From Cryptomeria japonica (Eukaryota > Streptophyta > Pinopsida > Cupressales > Cupressaceae): a stretch of 64,000 nt of DNA. The position numbers and the translations under genes are program-made. Location: positions 401,524,939-401,588,938 of the forward strand of contig NC_081406.1 in NCBI RefSeq assembly GCF_030272615.1, written 5' to 3'. Shown one piece after another: positions 45,973 to 58,408 of the stretch (position 1 is its first letter; each line of letters opens with the position of its first letter). Under the pieces are notes generated by a model. That model searched no databases, was not told the DNA's origin, and saw only the letters and a program-made list of their open reading frames with translations.

Positions 45973-48900
45973 TGTCATGGTTCAAACCTTAAGATAGAGA
46001 AGCCACAATACAATTTGACTCAAAACTTATAGATAAATATCAAAAAAGTATGATAACAGTTATATGAGGAGATATAAAGTTCACTGCAAAATGGAGATGA
46101 CTATCTAAACAACTTATAAAGACAGTGATGGGAATCATAACTCAAAAACACAGTGTATTCAGCCAAGATAGTGATATAGTTTTCTTGTAGCAGCTTACAA
46201 TTATAAGTATCAATGCATGAGTAGCCATTTGATCAGTTTAGGGAGAAGAATTTTTTCACAGCAACATCTATATTTAAAGAAGCTCGATCACCCGTTAAGG
46301 ACTTAAAACACAATGAACATCTATGGGTAATACTAACAAAAATACACCCATGGTTCCTTTATGGCGGTAACAGAGACAAAATAGAAGTGAACAAGGTCAT
46401 GATATGATTCTTAGCCATTATATTCATGTGTACTAGGGATGAATGATGTAGTTGTCATAATGAGAAACAAAGGCAAAAGACTTTGGATAGTATAGTTATA
46501 GTAAGCCAAGCTTCTGACAGAGCACATAATGAAAATTTACAAGATCAATCAGTCTGTAATAAAAAGACAAAAGAATTTATAAACAAGGTACAAACCTTAA
46601 AGTTTCAAACAATAAATAAAATGCAGTCTAAACAAGCATTCATGATGATTTGTTGAAATTTCAACCAAGGCAACAATCATGAATGATAGATTAGAGCAAC
46701 AATCCGAGAGACAAATAAGTGAAGAATTAACAGTCTTCAAAGAGAACATTAATGATTGTATAAGAATGAGAAGCTACATATTTCCACAATATTCAAAGCA
46801 TACTCAAGATCAGTACATAGTCAAGACTCAATCCAATGTAAAGAATGATAGTCTATGGCATTATAAAGATAGTGAGAAAGACCATTTTAGAGTCAAGAAC
46901 TAGTGAATACTGCTAAGGAACTTAAAAGATTGTGTCTACATTATGAATGAAAGGAAGCCTTTGAACAGAGACAAAGAACATTGGTTTTTGAGTAAGAATA
47001 GTCAAAGCACAGTCTTATACATGATTACAATTCAAATACAAAGATTATAAGACTACTAGTAGACAGACAATGCAAGAAGACTAAGTCAAACCCTCTTCAA
47101 TGACAGTGATAATTTTTTTGATAGCATTGTTACAGTCTCATTTAGAGAAATATGGCATATCTCGCATGGTGCCATCAAAGATCAATCATAAAGTAAGAGA
47201 AATTAATCATAAAATTTAAGGATTTGATAGCCTAAAAGCAAAAGGTGCAGTAATTATTAATAATCCTAGCTCTATGATCAGTAATTGTATAGTCACAACA
47301 TCAAGAGCATATAGTACAGTGCATAAGAGTAGTCCAATAATCATGAAGAAACTAGCCATAAAAAGAGGGTCTCCTATGATATAGATCAATATGCAGCTGC
47401 ACAAAACCTTATATAGGCCATGCATAAAGATCAAAGGTTTTGTCTCAGATTTGAGACACTAACATAAGGTCATCATTGATAAATATGATAGTGCCTGCTA
47501 CATTAAAGGGTCAATCACTATCACATAGCCATCATACTAAACCTCATGACAGTGATAAGAGGAAAGAGTATCATTTCTACATTAAAGGGTCAATCACTAT
47601 CCCATAGCCATCATACTAAACCTCATGACAGTGATAAGAGGAAAGAGTATCATCAATGATACAACTTCATCAAAGCAGTGTCAAATAATTTGTTGTAGCC
47701 ATATAAGAAGATCACTGTTGTATTAGAGAAGCCCAGCCAAATACTTAAAAATGGTGGTTCACATCATGAGTAGCTACAACACAATAGAAGGGAATTCAAG
47801 TCCTTTACAATAGACTTTGAGAAAAGATATAGTGAATGGGCTCTAATAAAGAATGGACAATAGTGAATCTAAGTCAAGATACATGAAGATCAAATAAAAA
47901 TTAGTCTACAAATTGAGGTATGTATAACACAGTCACATCAATAATGCAGTCCAAACCAATGAAAATAGTACATTAATAGTCACAATATCTTTCAATACAT
48001 TAGTAGCTAGAGTAGTATGATGAAGGTCTCTAAAAACTGGTAAGGACAATATTTGAAAAACAAAGGAGCAGACTGTATACATACAAGGTTACTGTTAGAA
48101 AAGATTAAATGGCAAGCCTCATAGGTTAAGTTTGCTACAAGGGACAGTGAAGACTTAGATTTATTTCAATACATAGTTGTAGCAAACACAGTGCCATAGA
48201 CCAACAACCCTAGATGGAAGAGAAAGGATAATGACAGTCAAAAGACTGTTAAAGCTATAAATAACCCATTCTTAGTAGTCATAAAAAAAATAAAAATCAA
48301 GAAGACAATTATGCAAAGACAAGGTAAAATGATTGTGTTTTTACACTCTATATAAACCAATCCCAGTCATAAAGGATGACAATGTCATCAAAAGAGTACA
48401 GTCATAAGATAGAACCATTTATTGTTGATAGTCTATAAGACAAAGACTCACATAGAATACTAGTAATGCATCATATGACATGCCTAGAAGGAAAACCACC
48501 AACCAATAGGACCATCCTAGACTTAGCAGTAGTCCTTAAGCATTCACCACCAAAGGACCATTTACAGTTAACCCATGGTGGAGAAGAGCTACATATTAAA
48601 ACAAACCTCATCATTGTTTGCCAAGGTTCAATATTATTTTGGGTGTTATTCAAAAATTAAATTGAAAAAGATCGTTCAGGCTTGTAGCAGTGATAGTGAA
48701 GTTTCTAAGATAGAGAGAAATAATGGTGGATTCTTTTATTCTTGTTGAACCAATGACCAAAATCTCCAAAAAGATAGTGAATCTTAAAAAACCCTCTAGG
48801 GCCCTATAATAGATAATGCTACTATCATAGCTACAACAATAAAGAAAGATGCTATCATATGTCACTGCATGGAGGTAATGCATAAAGAAGGCCTATATTT

Positions 48901-50876
48901 AGGGTTTCACAGAGAAGAAACCCAAATATATGAATATGCAATAAAATAGTGATACTCGGAAGATAGTAGCAGATAAGAGAAAAATACTTCATTTTTAGTT
49001 GAAAAGAACGACCATGCAGAATTTTCCTTTAAAAATTTGTTTGCATGCATGTCTAAAGGTTTCTATACAAGAAGCCCTAAATATATGAATATAAAAAGAA
49101 GATATTTGAAACTAGGGAAAAACCCTAATACATGCATGCAAAAAGTAAAGATTCTGCAAATAAATTTGTTTCAAAAATCTTTTCCAAAAGATTACATGAT
49201 AAGAGTAGAAGATAAAGACACGTACCACACTCAAATCATGCAAAGATCCTGTGCAAAATCCTATTGAAACCCTCTTTTCAAATAGTAGTTCGAGCCCTAG
49301 ATCCAGCAGAGAAAAGACTATGTGCATGGCAGCCTCAAAGCTTCTCCGAGAAGACAATAAGATGCAAATAGAATAATCACAATGCATTAGGGTTTCTTTG
49401 TTTTGTTATCTCGCATGCCCTATTTTTAGTGTTTTGAATGGACTTCTCTTATTTTTATTTGTTTTTAGAAACAAATCCCTGCTTATATGTAAAACTGTGG
49501 TCAAGACTTAAGCAATTCTTGTAACCTAGGCTACGCATGTAACCTTTGTAATGATAAAAGGGTCAAAAGCTTTTAAAAGCTTTTTATTACTTGGTTTTTC
49601 TTTTTTATAATTTAATATCACTTTATTAAGGGTTTTTTTATTATTTACAAAAAAAACTTAATAAAGTCCTATTAAATTATAAAAAAAGAATTATAAAATG
49701 AAATTAATATTTTTATTCACCACTTAATCACAACAAATTGTTTTAATTAAGTGATTTAAATAAAATTATTTTTTAAAAAAAAGAGAAAGGGGAAAAATAT
49801 ATTTCTACATGCAGTTTTCAGAGAGGGAGTAAAATTGTTATCTCTTGGCTATATTTGGCATGAACAACGTGCGGGTTTTTTCAAAGCGAATAGTGCTTTA
49901 TTGGGAACTATTATTGGCTCAATATTTCATGCAGAATTTTCAAAGGGGAAGATTCTTTTTGTAGGGCTATTTTTGGTAGTATGGCAATTATATATCAGGC
50001 AAAGGGTTTCACTTCCATGCAGGTTGAGTCAGAGAGCTGTTTTTGGTAGTTTACAATAGTTTGAGTTACACATGCATACCTTTTGAAGAAAGGGGCTATT
50101 TTTATTAGTAGGGACTATTTTTGGTAGACTTTTTCATGCTCCTTGCATGCTATTTTGGGAAAATTTTCTCAAGGGTTTCTTCATGCAAATTCTTGGAGTT
50201 ATCTTCTATATATTCTCCTCTTCTCTTCATTATTATCCCTGGTTCTTTCTTTTTGCTTACACATATAGAAAAAAGCATTGTAGTAGAGATTATTTTTCAG
50301 TGTGCAATAGAGAGTTTCAGTTTCCTTATCATTTTTTCTTGTTTCCTTCATTGTCAGATGAATGATTTGATAGAGTTATTGTGATTTTTCTGAATCCTTT
50401 TCTCAGTCTCATTTATGCTTTATAGAAACATGAAGATTTCATTGCAAATTCAGGTTGTGGGATGTCTTCATCTGGTTCCTAATTAGTTGCATGTTGTGAA
50501 AAATCACTTTTCCTTCATACAATGTTGGTGCATTTCGAACCTTCACATGAAATATTTATGAATTTCATGATCTTATTTGATTTGTGAGATAAATTAGTGC
50601 TTTATTGCAATTGGTTATAGTTTTAGGACAATAAGTAGAACTACATCATTATTTGGTGTATCACCTCCATTAGGATAGGTTTAATTTCAGTATTTCTTCT
50701 AACATTTTTCTCAATAGAAAGTTATTTGCGGGATATTCATCATACAAGAAGTCGGCCTATAATCCGAATTTCTACTTTCATGATAGGGATACCCACAGGC
50801 CTAAAAGTATTCACATGTTTCACAAGATTGTTGAGCTTTAAGTTTAGCTTCATAGGTGCAATCCTTCATGACAACA
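45973..50876 (+). repeat. LARD 3' LTR
   Basis: Uninterrupted partner of the split 5' LTR. Starts TGTCATGG and ends TGACAACA. It has the hairpin (49607-49680) and a private tandem duplication (47500-47657). The 64-codon ORF at 48466-48660 is also open in the 5' LTR (39766-39960), but nothing marks it as a gene. Confidence 0.82.
47500..47657. repeat. 79-bp tandem duplication in the LARD 3' LTR
   Basis: The segment starting ACATTAAAGGGTCAATCAC at 47500 repeats at 47579, with nearly identical sequence. The 5' LTR has only one copy (near 38910-38980), so the duplication arose in this LTR after insertion. Confidence 0.88.
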
Positions 50877-51130
50877 GTAAAAATGGGGATTGGACAAGTC
50901 TAGTCCCCAAAAAGTGAATTTTATGAAAATTATGTCCACCCAAACCAGAGAATAATACCACCACATGAAAGTACACAAAAAAATAGCCCAGATAAAAAAA
51001 ATGCTAAAAAAGGAGCCAAAATGAGCAAGATATGGGCCTTCAAACTTGGGCCAAAAATCAAAACTGCTCAATGGAGAGGGGTATAATTTTTTCAAAAAAA
51101 TGATGACATCAGCAAACCATAGGGTTAAAT
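50877..51130. other. Flank of the LARD element
   Basis: AT-rich, A-rich on the plus strand; no gene or repeat recognised. Confidence 0.5.
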
Positions 51131-52019
51131 TTGACGGTCATATGGATTTTACCAAAAATTCACTATCCTGCTTGCATGATGTTCGTACAATACAGACAGG
51201 CTGACGTGGTGCGTCCTGATTAGATCCATCTAATACAAATTTGTTAATGTGGCAGCTTGTGTGGCTAATGACATGTCAATCTATACAGGTGATGTGGTGT
51301 TGACATGTCCTACTAATATATCAGGTCGTATTGTCGATGTGGCAAGGTGAATGGGCTGCCTGTGTGGATAGGTTGTACACAGATGTGGCGTGCTGACGTG
51401 TCTATTGACTGTGTAGACCGTACGATGAGCTAGTTAGATGAATTGGTTTTCTTATGCCTATATGGATCAATGGGGATGTTACATGTGGCACATGCATGGT
51501 AGATGTGTTGGTGCATATTGTGCGATAATTTGGTAGGGTCGACGAATCAGATAGTACCATGTGGGAGGACAACTTAGCATTGTCTAGAGATTGCGTCGCA
51601 TGTCACAGAGTAGTGTGTTAGCATATATTTTTGCAAAATATTCTATGCTATTTATTTGATATTTTTATATGTACATTTTCATCATAAGAGCATTTACTGC
51701 TGGATTGAATATGTAGGAAATATGTTGCAATATCAGAAGGATCCTACTATGACCTATTTTCAAAATTGAACAAGTACCGTTGGGGCATGCTAAGGGTTGG
51801 CACTAAATAGGGACTACATGAGGAAGTTTCATCATATTGGATCCTTATAAAGACATTCTTTGGGCCTATGTGATAGACTTTTCCATCTATTAGTATGTAT
51901 GAAGTTTCCATGGAGGGTTGCAAGTGTAAATAATATTTGAAGAGGATCTTATTCAACATAATTATCAAATTTGAGCTATTGGTGTAAGTCACCCCGACAA
52001 GATCTACTAGCTGAAACAA

Positions 52020-52950
52020 TGAAAGAACCTATCGGCGTAACATAGACTGACCATTCCAAAGGAGAACCAAAAGAAGGTGCAAAAGGAGGGTTTGATTGGC
52101 GTAACACTCACTATCAGGGGTAGGAGAAAATGTTATGCCAATAGTTGATGAGGTTATCAGTATAACATACACCGATGAAAGAAAATGTGGCAATGTCATC
52201 GGGTCATCGGAGAATGTCATTTAATTCTACCCCAATACCCGATGGGCTAGGTGGCAAAGGTGGTGTCTTCGGCATGACTTACTCTGATAAGGCAATACCA
52301 AAAGGTGGAAAATACTAAGTCATCATGATAATTTAAACCATCGGTGAAAGGTGTTTTAGGTTACGTTGATACCCAATGAGAAGGACAAGCTGAGCATAGA
52401 GAAGGAGACTTAATCGGGATGACTTATGTCGATCGAAGATCACGTCATCGGGATATCATCACCTCATCGGAAGGGGAAATTTTAGCTATTCCGATACCCG
52501 ATGAAAAAACCAAGATAGGTGTGAATGAGGATATCTCATTGGGGAATTATATGTTGATAGATCGGAGGAATAAAAGGACACATAAGTGTGAAGGCGATGG
52601 CATCAGGTCATCAGAGAAACATAAAGTAAGTGTCCCAATTCTTGATAAGGTGACCTGATGTAGCAAGCTAGATGTGGACAATGAAGGAGGACTCATCGGG
52701 ATATCTAAAACCATCTAAATTGCGTCTTTAGAGTTATGTCGATACCCGATGGGAAGAATGCCACAGAGGAATAGAAGGAAGGTACATCGGGATGACCTAT
52801 GCCGATGAGATATAAAGGTAAAGATAAAGCTTAGATAGAAGGCGGAGCCATCGGGGAAGTTATAACCATCAGAATTATAATAAATGAGCTACATCAACAC
52901 CCGATGGAGTGATCGGGATGACCTATGCTGATGAAAAGGATTGGTGGCGC
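52020..52950 (+). repeat. Degenerate array of ATCGGGATGACYTATGYCGATG motifs
   Basis: The words CATCGGGATGAC, TATGYCGATGA and GATACCCGATGGG recur about a dozen times (for example near 52240, 52413, 52447, 52490, 52700, 52740, 52787 and 52905) at irregular distances of roughly 50-110 bases. CATCGGG and CCCGATG are mutual inverses, so transcripts could fold. It lies directly upstream of the third LTR-ORF homologue, as the ~127-bp array does in the Tat LTR. Confidence 0.75.
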
Positions 52951-53113
52951 CAAGTGATTGAATTATCGAGAGGAGTTATGACAACTAGCCACTTCAAAAT
53001 CTGATCTTAATGAATCCACCCTCCATTATTAAATACATGCAACGAATAGGTCTATTCTTACACGAGGCAAATTACACATCATTTCAATTGAGTAAATGCC
53101 CCTGAAGCATTGA

Positions 53114-53123
53114 ATCTATATAT
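53114..53123 (+). promoter_or_regulatory. TATA box upstream of the LTR-ORF homologue
   Basis: CTATATATAG within GAATCTATATATAGAAGC, about 110 bases before the ATG at 53231. It is a good match to a plant TATA box. A second candidate lies after the ORF, near 56274-56285, so it is unresolved whether the ORF belongs to the U3 or the R-U5 part of the LTR. Confidence 0.5.
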
Positions 53124-53230
53124 AGAAGCTGGTATAAGGAATTGGCATAGCAAGCTGAAGCAGACAGAGGGATTGGAGTGAAATTAAGCTACAAAATTTT
53201 GAATTTTAGTTAAGCTTGAGGAATTCAGAC

Positions 53231-56183
53231 ATGGAGGGCTATAGTTCAAAAGGCAAAGGAAAGGTCACCGAGGTTTCTAAGAGAACCTCGAAGAAGTTTA
53301 AAGGTGGAGAGGGTGCATAGAGGTGGAAATTAAATCAAGACATATTGATCAAATGAGCTCACTAGGAGCCAAATCCTAGAGATCTAAGGCTTACCTTCCC
53401 ATCTATGACCAGTTAGAAGATGATATCAAGGAGATTGGTGATGTCTGGACCAAGATTAGAGGTCACGAGTTGTTCTTGTACCAGTATTCAAGGAGGAGTA
53501 AACCGACCCCAATCTCAAACCCATGGATAACTGGATTGGGTGAACTTGTGGTTCCTAACATCTTTGTGAATGTCTAGTTGATAAAAACATTGGCTAGGGC
53601 TTACAATGCCACAAAAAGAGGTATTTAATTGCCAAATGGTGAAGAATTCATCTGCCTTTTAGTGGCCACCATTCAGGAGGTTTTTGGTCTTGGTATCGAA
53701 TCTAACATGCCTCTGTCTTTTGAAAGACTAGAAGAAGAGTATACAAACATGGACACTATATACAATGGGTGGAATTTGGCCATGCATAAGGATGAGAAAT
53801 GAAAGCTGACAGATGAAGATGGGCCCCCATTTGACATCAACATTTTGAGGCAATATTTACAGTGTACATATATGGCATGCAAACAAGTGGGAGGAGTTGA
53901 AGTTCCAAACGTAGGTCAGGTAGGGCCTTTGGTACTTGCTGCTGACACATAGATGCATGAGCCAAGATGATTTGACTATGCTACTTATATTGTTGACAAG
54001 ATACATGAGGGTTTCTTAAGCCTTCATAATAACCCTGACAAATCTTTTAAGTTTTACTCTTTGTTAATGCATATTGTCTTGTTTTATGGATGACTCAGGG
54101 GGCTGTGACCTGAGGAATTAAAGCTAAATGTCTGTGGCAAGGATGGATAGGAGTAGCCTATTCAATTATGGGTGTCACTATGGGATTCTTGGTTCATGAG
54201 ATCTCACTATATCAAATTTGAGGAATTATTTGTGCAACCTTTATACAGAGTTTTTGGAGTCTATTTTGATGGATCAGTTTTAGAAGAAATCAAAAGATTC
54301 CTTAGACCCCATGAACATGGGGATACCAGGGTAAATCATAATTGGGGTGACTGGTATGTATGCCAGGACTTCACATATGTTATATTTTTTGGATTTGAAG
54401 GACCTCCTTATGTGTTACCGAAGCTTGCACCTGATAGAATTGCCTACCTAGAGATTGTAAGTCAAATGAGTGTCTCAAATGCAATGCATTTTGGGGTGCC
54501 CAAAAGCAATTTTTCTTGCCTGGGACTTTACATTTAGGTGATTTCACTATTGTATCTATAAGGGAATATGAAATCATTGACAAGAGGTTAATAGAATATT
54601 ATAACCTCTATGAGCACATAGGCCGAAAGAATTATGACCCAGAGGGTTATATCCACCAGAGCAGAAAAGGGCAAAATCTGGGTGATTATTTTCATGAGCA
54701 CGTTGAAGCCTGGGATATCTTTAAGAACAAGGAATCTGAGGACGCTGTGTAGATCATTCAAGATTTGAACCAGAAACTGGAAGAAAAAAAACAAAGACTG
54801 CAGGAGATGGGAGAAGAAGAAGTTGAGAGCGAGTCAGGTGAGAATAAGGTTGTTTCAAGATTTAGGAGGCCTGAAAGGGAGGAGGGGCCTGAAGCATAGG
54901 ACACAAATGTTGCAAGGATGCATGCAGACATAGATGTTAGGTTAGAGGAGCATACTTATTTTATGTCTGATGATGATTTCATCAAATCGAAGGAATTTAA
55001 GTCCTTCATGTACCATTTCAAAGGAAAAAGGCTAAGAGAAGCAATGCCTGATATAACACAAGAAAATGAGGCAGAGATGCTTAGGAGACTAAAGGCTGAT
55101 ATCAATTTAGAAGTAGAAGGCATGACCCCTCAAAGGGAAAGGCAACTACTAGTAGAGGTAGGAATTATCCTCTTCCCAGGCTGGGATCTTAGTGCATCCT
55201 TTATTTTTTGATAGCCTATTGCATTCAGAGAAGAAGGAATTCAAGTAAGACATTCAGGGAATGAATGATATCTTCATGGATCAAGATACGATCCAAATGA
55301 TGAGGCTATGTGTTTGTGGGCCCTTTATCCCCCAAATAAGAGGTTGAAGATCATAGATGTAGACAAGGATTTTGGAAACATGATGAAGTTGAAGGTTGGT
55401 GAAGTTGATCCCACGGTCACAACAGATATGGGAGTTGATATTTCAAAACTAAACAAAGCACAAATGAAGATGTTGGTGAAAGAAGCAGGAAATTATAAAG
55501 CATTGTATGAGGAAATTTTGAGAAGTAGGGGCTAACTTGTACCCCAAATAGCAAATGAATCCAAACTAAAAAATAAGTGCAAAGAATTGCACAAGGAAAA
55601 CAAAAAATTGAAGAAAAAAATGCAAAGCATAAGGATAGACATAGCATGTGTCTTATTATCAAAATGATTTGAAAATATGTAGAAGATACTGGAGGAATTT
55701 CAGACTATCTACCAAAGAAACATGGATAACACAGTGTTGCACAAGAGGATCCTTGATAGGTTAAACATGTTACTACAGGATCAGACACTGAGTGACAAAA
55801 GGATCAATAAGGTCAAAAGACTAATTGACACTCATCAAGGATTCACAACAGAGTTGGATATTGAATATGAGGAATGTAAAGGGATTGTTAATCATGGGTT
55901 TCCAGGCATGGTAGATGATACAGGGGTTATGAAGGATAAACACTAGTAGATTATGGAATGCAGATCTCTACTCAGTTCAGCCCTTAACATTGTCCGTGTG
56001 GATGCATTGGATATGAATGAAACAGGGGAATAGGTTGAAAGTTTTGTTACAATAGAGATAGTGGTCAGAGACATTATCTTCAATGCTTGCACATATAAAG
56101 ATGAAAAATATCTTGGCATATTTAGAAATGTGGTCAGTGGCTGGATGGAAAGAGTTAGTCTATGTTATTGTAATGTGTTTTAG
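53231..56183 (+). pseudogene. Diverged homologue of the LTR-encoded protein (broken)
   Basis: It starts at ATG 53231 and ends at TAG 56181. Homology to 1123-4664 is clear in several blocks in the same order: LGELVVPNIFVNV near 53530 (compare VGKLIVPGVLMDV); YSLLMHIVLFYG near 54055 (compare YSLLMHIFLFKG); and FLRPHEHGDTRVNHNWGDWY near 54300 (compare FLRPKEF and LHNWGDMY). Also shared are FFGFEGPPYVLP near 54390, and a segment near 55110-55190 ending LFPGWD (compare LLPEWD in copy 2). Many stops and at least two frameshifts (one near 54500) break it. Function unknown. Its conserved block order in a different element family suggests that the ancestral protein was once under selection. Confidence 0.72.
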
Positions 56184-57480
56184 TTATAGCAGTTAAGAGG
56201 AATAGTTAGGATTCTATTAGTTTTAGTTTGTATTAATGAAAGGGTTTGTCCTTTCATTCATCGCTTTTGAGTCATATATATATAGAGAGTCATTTTGTAT
56301 TCTAGAGGAGACTGAATGACAAGAAAATTGTTATTTTCAAGATGGTTTGTTGGAACCAGTAGTGTTATGTAAAGCAGATTTGTAGAAATGAAAATCCATT
56401 TTGTGCAAGCAAATGTATCATGAAGTATCTGTGAGTCTGCAGTTTTTGTACACCCATTGTTCCAAGAAATTAATATACAAGATTTACTACTTTTTATCTT
56501 CAAATCGTTTCATGTTATATGATGTTGATGAGTTAAAATCCCTTGAGTAAATCTGAATAAGTTTTGTTGTAGTGTTTTATCACTTGTTGTTATACAGATA
56601 ACAGAATTGTTTTTGTTGTTCTTATAACATACATTGAACTCATTGCAGTAATAGTCTTCCATACCTATGAGTTTTCTCAAACTATCTCCAAGGACAATAA
56701 ATATTTGTCCATTGAATAACATATAAATTGTCAGATAATGCACTAGTCTATTTTTGGTTTTCTATGAATAGATTTTGGTGTACACAAAGTCCTCACTAGA
56801 GAAAAATATTACTAGTTTCTATTAGCTTTGTTCTTTCATAATTACTCAAGGTTCTAACAGCACTCTTCTATGAGCTTTATTCATTACAAATTATACTCAA
56901 GTTTTTTAGATTAAAATAAGTTAAAAGCATATCATAAAGCATAGTTGCAGGAAACAGTTTGTCATTCCTATAAACATCTAGATTAAATAATTTAAATTCA
57001 CTATAAAGAAATCTCTTTATGCTTTGGAGATTGGGGTATACCCACCTAAGGTCTAGTGGAGCCTAAAGTGTAGAGGAATGTAGTCTTTGACCATTCCTAT
57101 TCATTGGCCAAGGTTGATTGGAACAGTTAGGGATTTGGCAAGTTCCTTTGATTTCCAATCTGTGGTTTTGGGAACCAACATAGTGGGTAGGGGCTATGAC
57201 CTGGTAGCGCAGTGGCATAGTGGCACGATGCAAATGAAATGGTTGCCAGCAAAGGGATGTGTTCACCTGAGGCGCAACCCATGGAGTAGAGGGTGTCAGT
57301 CAAGTAGGGATGCGGCAGCCAAGGAGCAATAGACAGTAGTGTCGGCGATGATGTCATTGGCGAGGAGTTGCGGTGGGTCACCGAAAAAATAATTGCTGGA
57401 GGGAGAAGCCAATAGGATCGAGTTGGAAGAAAGTGTAGGCGGCAATGGCAGGGCACAGTCCTTGTAGAAAATTTAATACA
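56184..57480. other. Tail of the LTR-like region and flank
   Basis: AT-rich to about 57.06 kb, then a more GC-rich stretch (57.18-57.46 kb) with no gene I recognise. No primer binding site was found after the LTR-like tail. Confidence 0.45.
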
Positions 57481-57491
57481 TAGTACTATGA

Positions 57492-57566
57492 GGGGGGGGG
57501 GGGTTAATCCCCCCTGAAAAATAAATAAATAAATATATATATATATATATATTATTTATTTATTTT
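57492..57566. repeat. G12 run, small GC hairpin and AT palindrome
   Basis: Twelve G residues at 57492-57503 are followed by TTAATCCCCCC, giving a G/C hairpin. An AAATAAATAAAT - (AT)n - ATTTATTTATTT palindrome follows to 57566. It may be a junction of old insertions. Confidence 0.8.
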
Positions 57567-57789
57567 AATTTAATAAAACTTTTTACATATAACAAAAAAC
57601 TGCGAACATATCAAATATATGAAATTAAAAAATAATTCACAGAAAATTTTAAAAATTAACATTTTTTTTTTAAATTTGTACCGTACCATCCAAATTGGAC
57701 AAAAATTTTCCTCTAAGCCCCGAAATCAACTTTCTCCGAAAATGGCCAAATTTATACTTAACATTAATGGAAACAGCCACTTGAATGCA

Positions 57790-57901
57790 ATGGTGAGGTC
57801 AGATCTAGTCTAGGACACCTCTATAAGATGCTTCTCCTTAGATTTGCCTCTTGACTTCCTTCAAAGACACAATAAAACTCTCCAAAGGCTATGCAATGGC
57901 A
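57790..57901 (-). other. Short remnant of a copia interior
   Basis: Minus-strand sequence downstream of the primer binding site of the LTR at 57922. It has no intact ORF and the rest of the element is missing to the left. Confidence 0.4.
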
Positions 57902-57921
57902 CTCTAACCACTCTTATACCA
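57902..57921 (-). promoter_or_regulatory. Diverged primer binding site
   Basis: The minus strand reads TGGTATAAGAGTGGTTAGAG, a decayed form of the TGGTATCAGAGC site, abutting the LTR at 57922. Confidence 0.6.
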
Positions 57922-58408
57922 TGTGAGATTACGCTTGAAGAAACCAAGATCAAAGAGACCAATAGATAGCACAATAACAAGAGAGATAGAGAATAAGATG
58001 GTATTCTCAATATATGCAAAAGAGATAAACTAGATCATTACATATAATGTATGATGAGCCTTCTTATAAAGGAAAGGCTAAGAGACAAGAGACTACACAA
58101 TGATGACATGTGGCTCAGTGAGATGCAAGGGTGGGTAGGATAAATAAGAGTAGGTGGATAAATAGTAAAATATTCCACATGAGGTGGATCACCCACCAAA
58201 GGTGGAATTATCACTCCATGATAAGTGGATGTGATAAATTAATAACAATATCACACCATAAAAGGTAGAAATTCTCCTACATGCACACTCCCAATTTATA
58301 CACATCTTCCTAAGTGTCTCATATACAAACTAAAATGTGGTGCATGTACCTATGTAAATTTAAGTTAAGTATAATTATATCCAACATGAATAAATAATTA
58401 CACCAACA
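57922..58408 (-). repeat. copia-like LTR, 487 bp
   Basis: On the minus strand it starts TGTTGGTGTAATTA and ends AATCTCACA, TG...CA ends, next to a primer binding site. No second LTR is in the window, so this is the 5' LTR of a truncated element. Confidence 0.65.

Larger units (their letters stand above)
28577..50876 (+). mobile_element. LARD-like non-autonomous LTR element, split by a nested insertion
   Basis: The sequence 28577-29390 plus 38193-42198 repeats at 45973-50876. These are LTRs of about 4.8 and 4.9 kb around an interior of about 3.8 kb with no protease, RT or integrase. This size plan matches the Large Retrotransposon Derivative class. The 5' LTR begins TATCATGG (the 3' LTR begins TGTCATGG) and the 3' LTR ends TGACAACA. 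A possible target duplication, TAAAA, is seen at 28571-28575 and 50878-50882 if each end is shifted by one base; I rate that as weak. The nested 29391-38187 element is younger. Confidence 0.8.
51130..57120 (+). repeat. Diverged LTR-like region related to the Tat LTR at 1-5654
   Basis: This region has the plan of the Tat LTR: degenerate repeats (51190-51420 and 52020-52950), then a long ORF homologous to the LTR ORF (53231-56183), then an AT-rich tail. The tail has GGTATACCCACCTAAGGTCT near 57032, like GGTATACCCACCTGATCTTT near 5485. No second copy is in the window, so I cannot show that it is an LTR. Ends are approximate. Confidence 0.55.
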
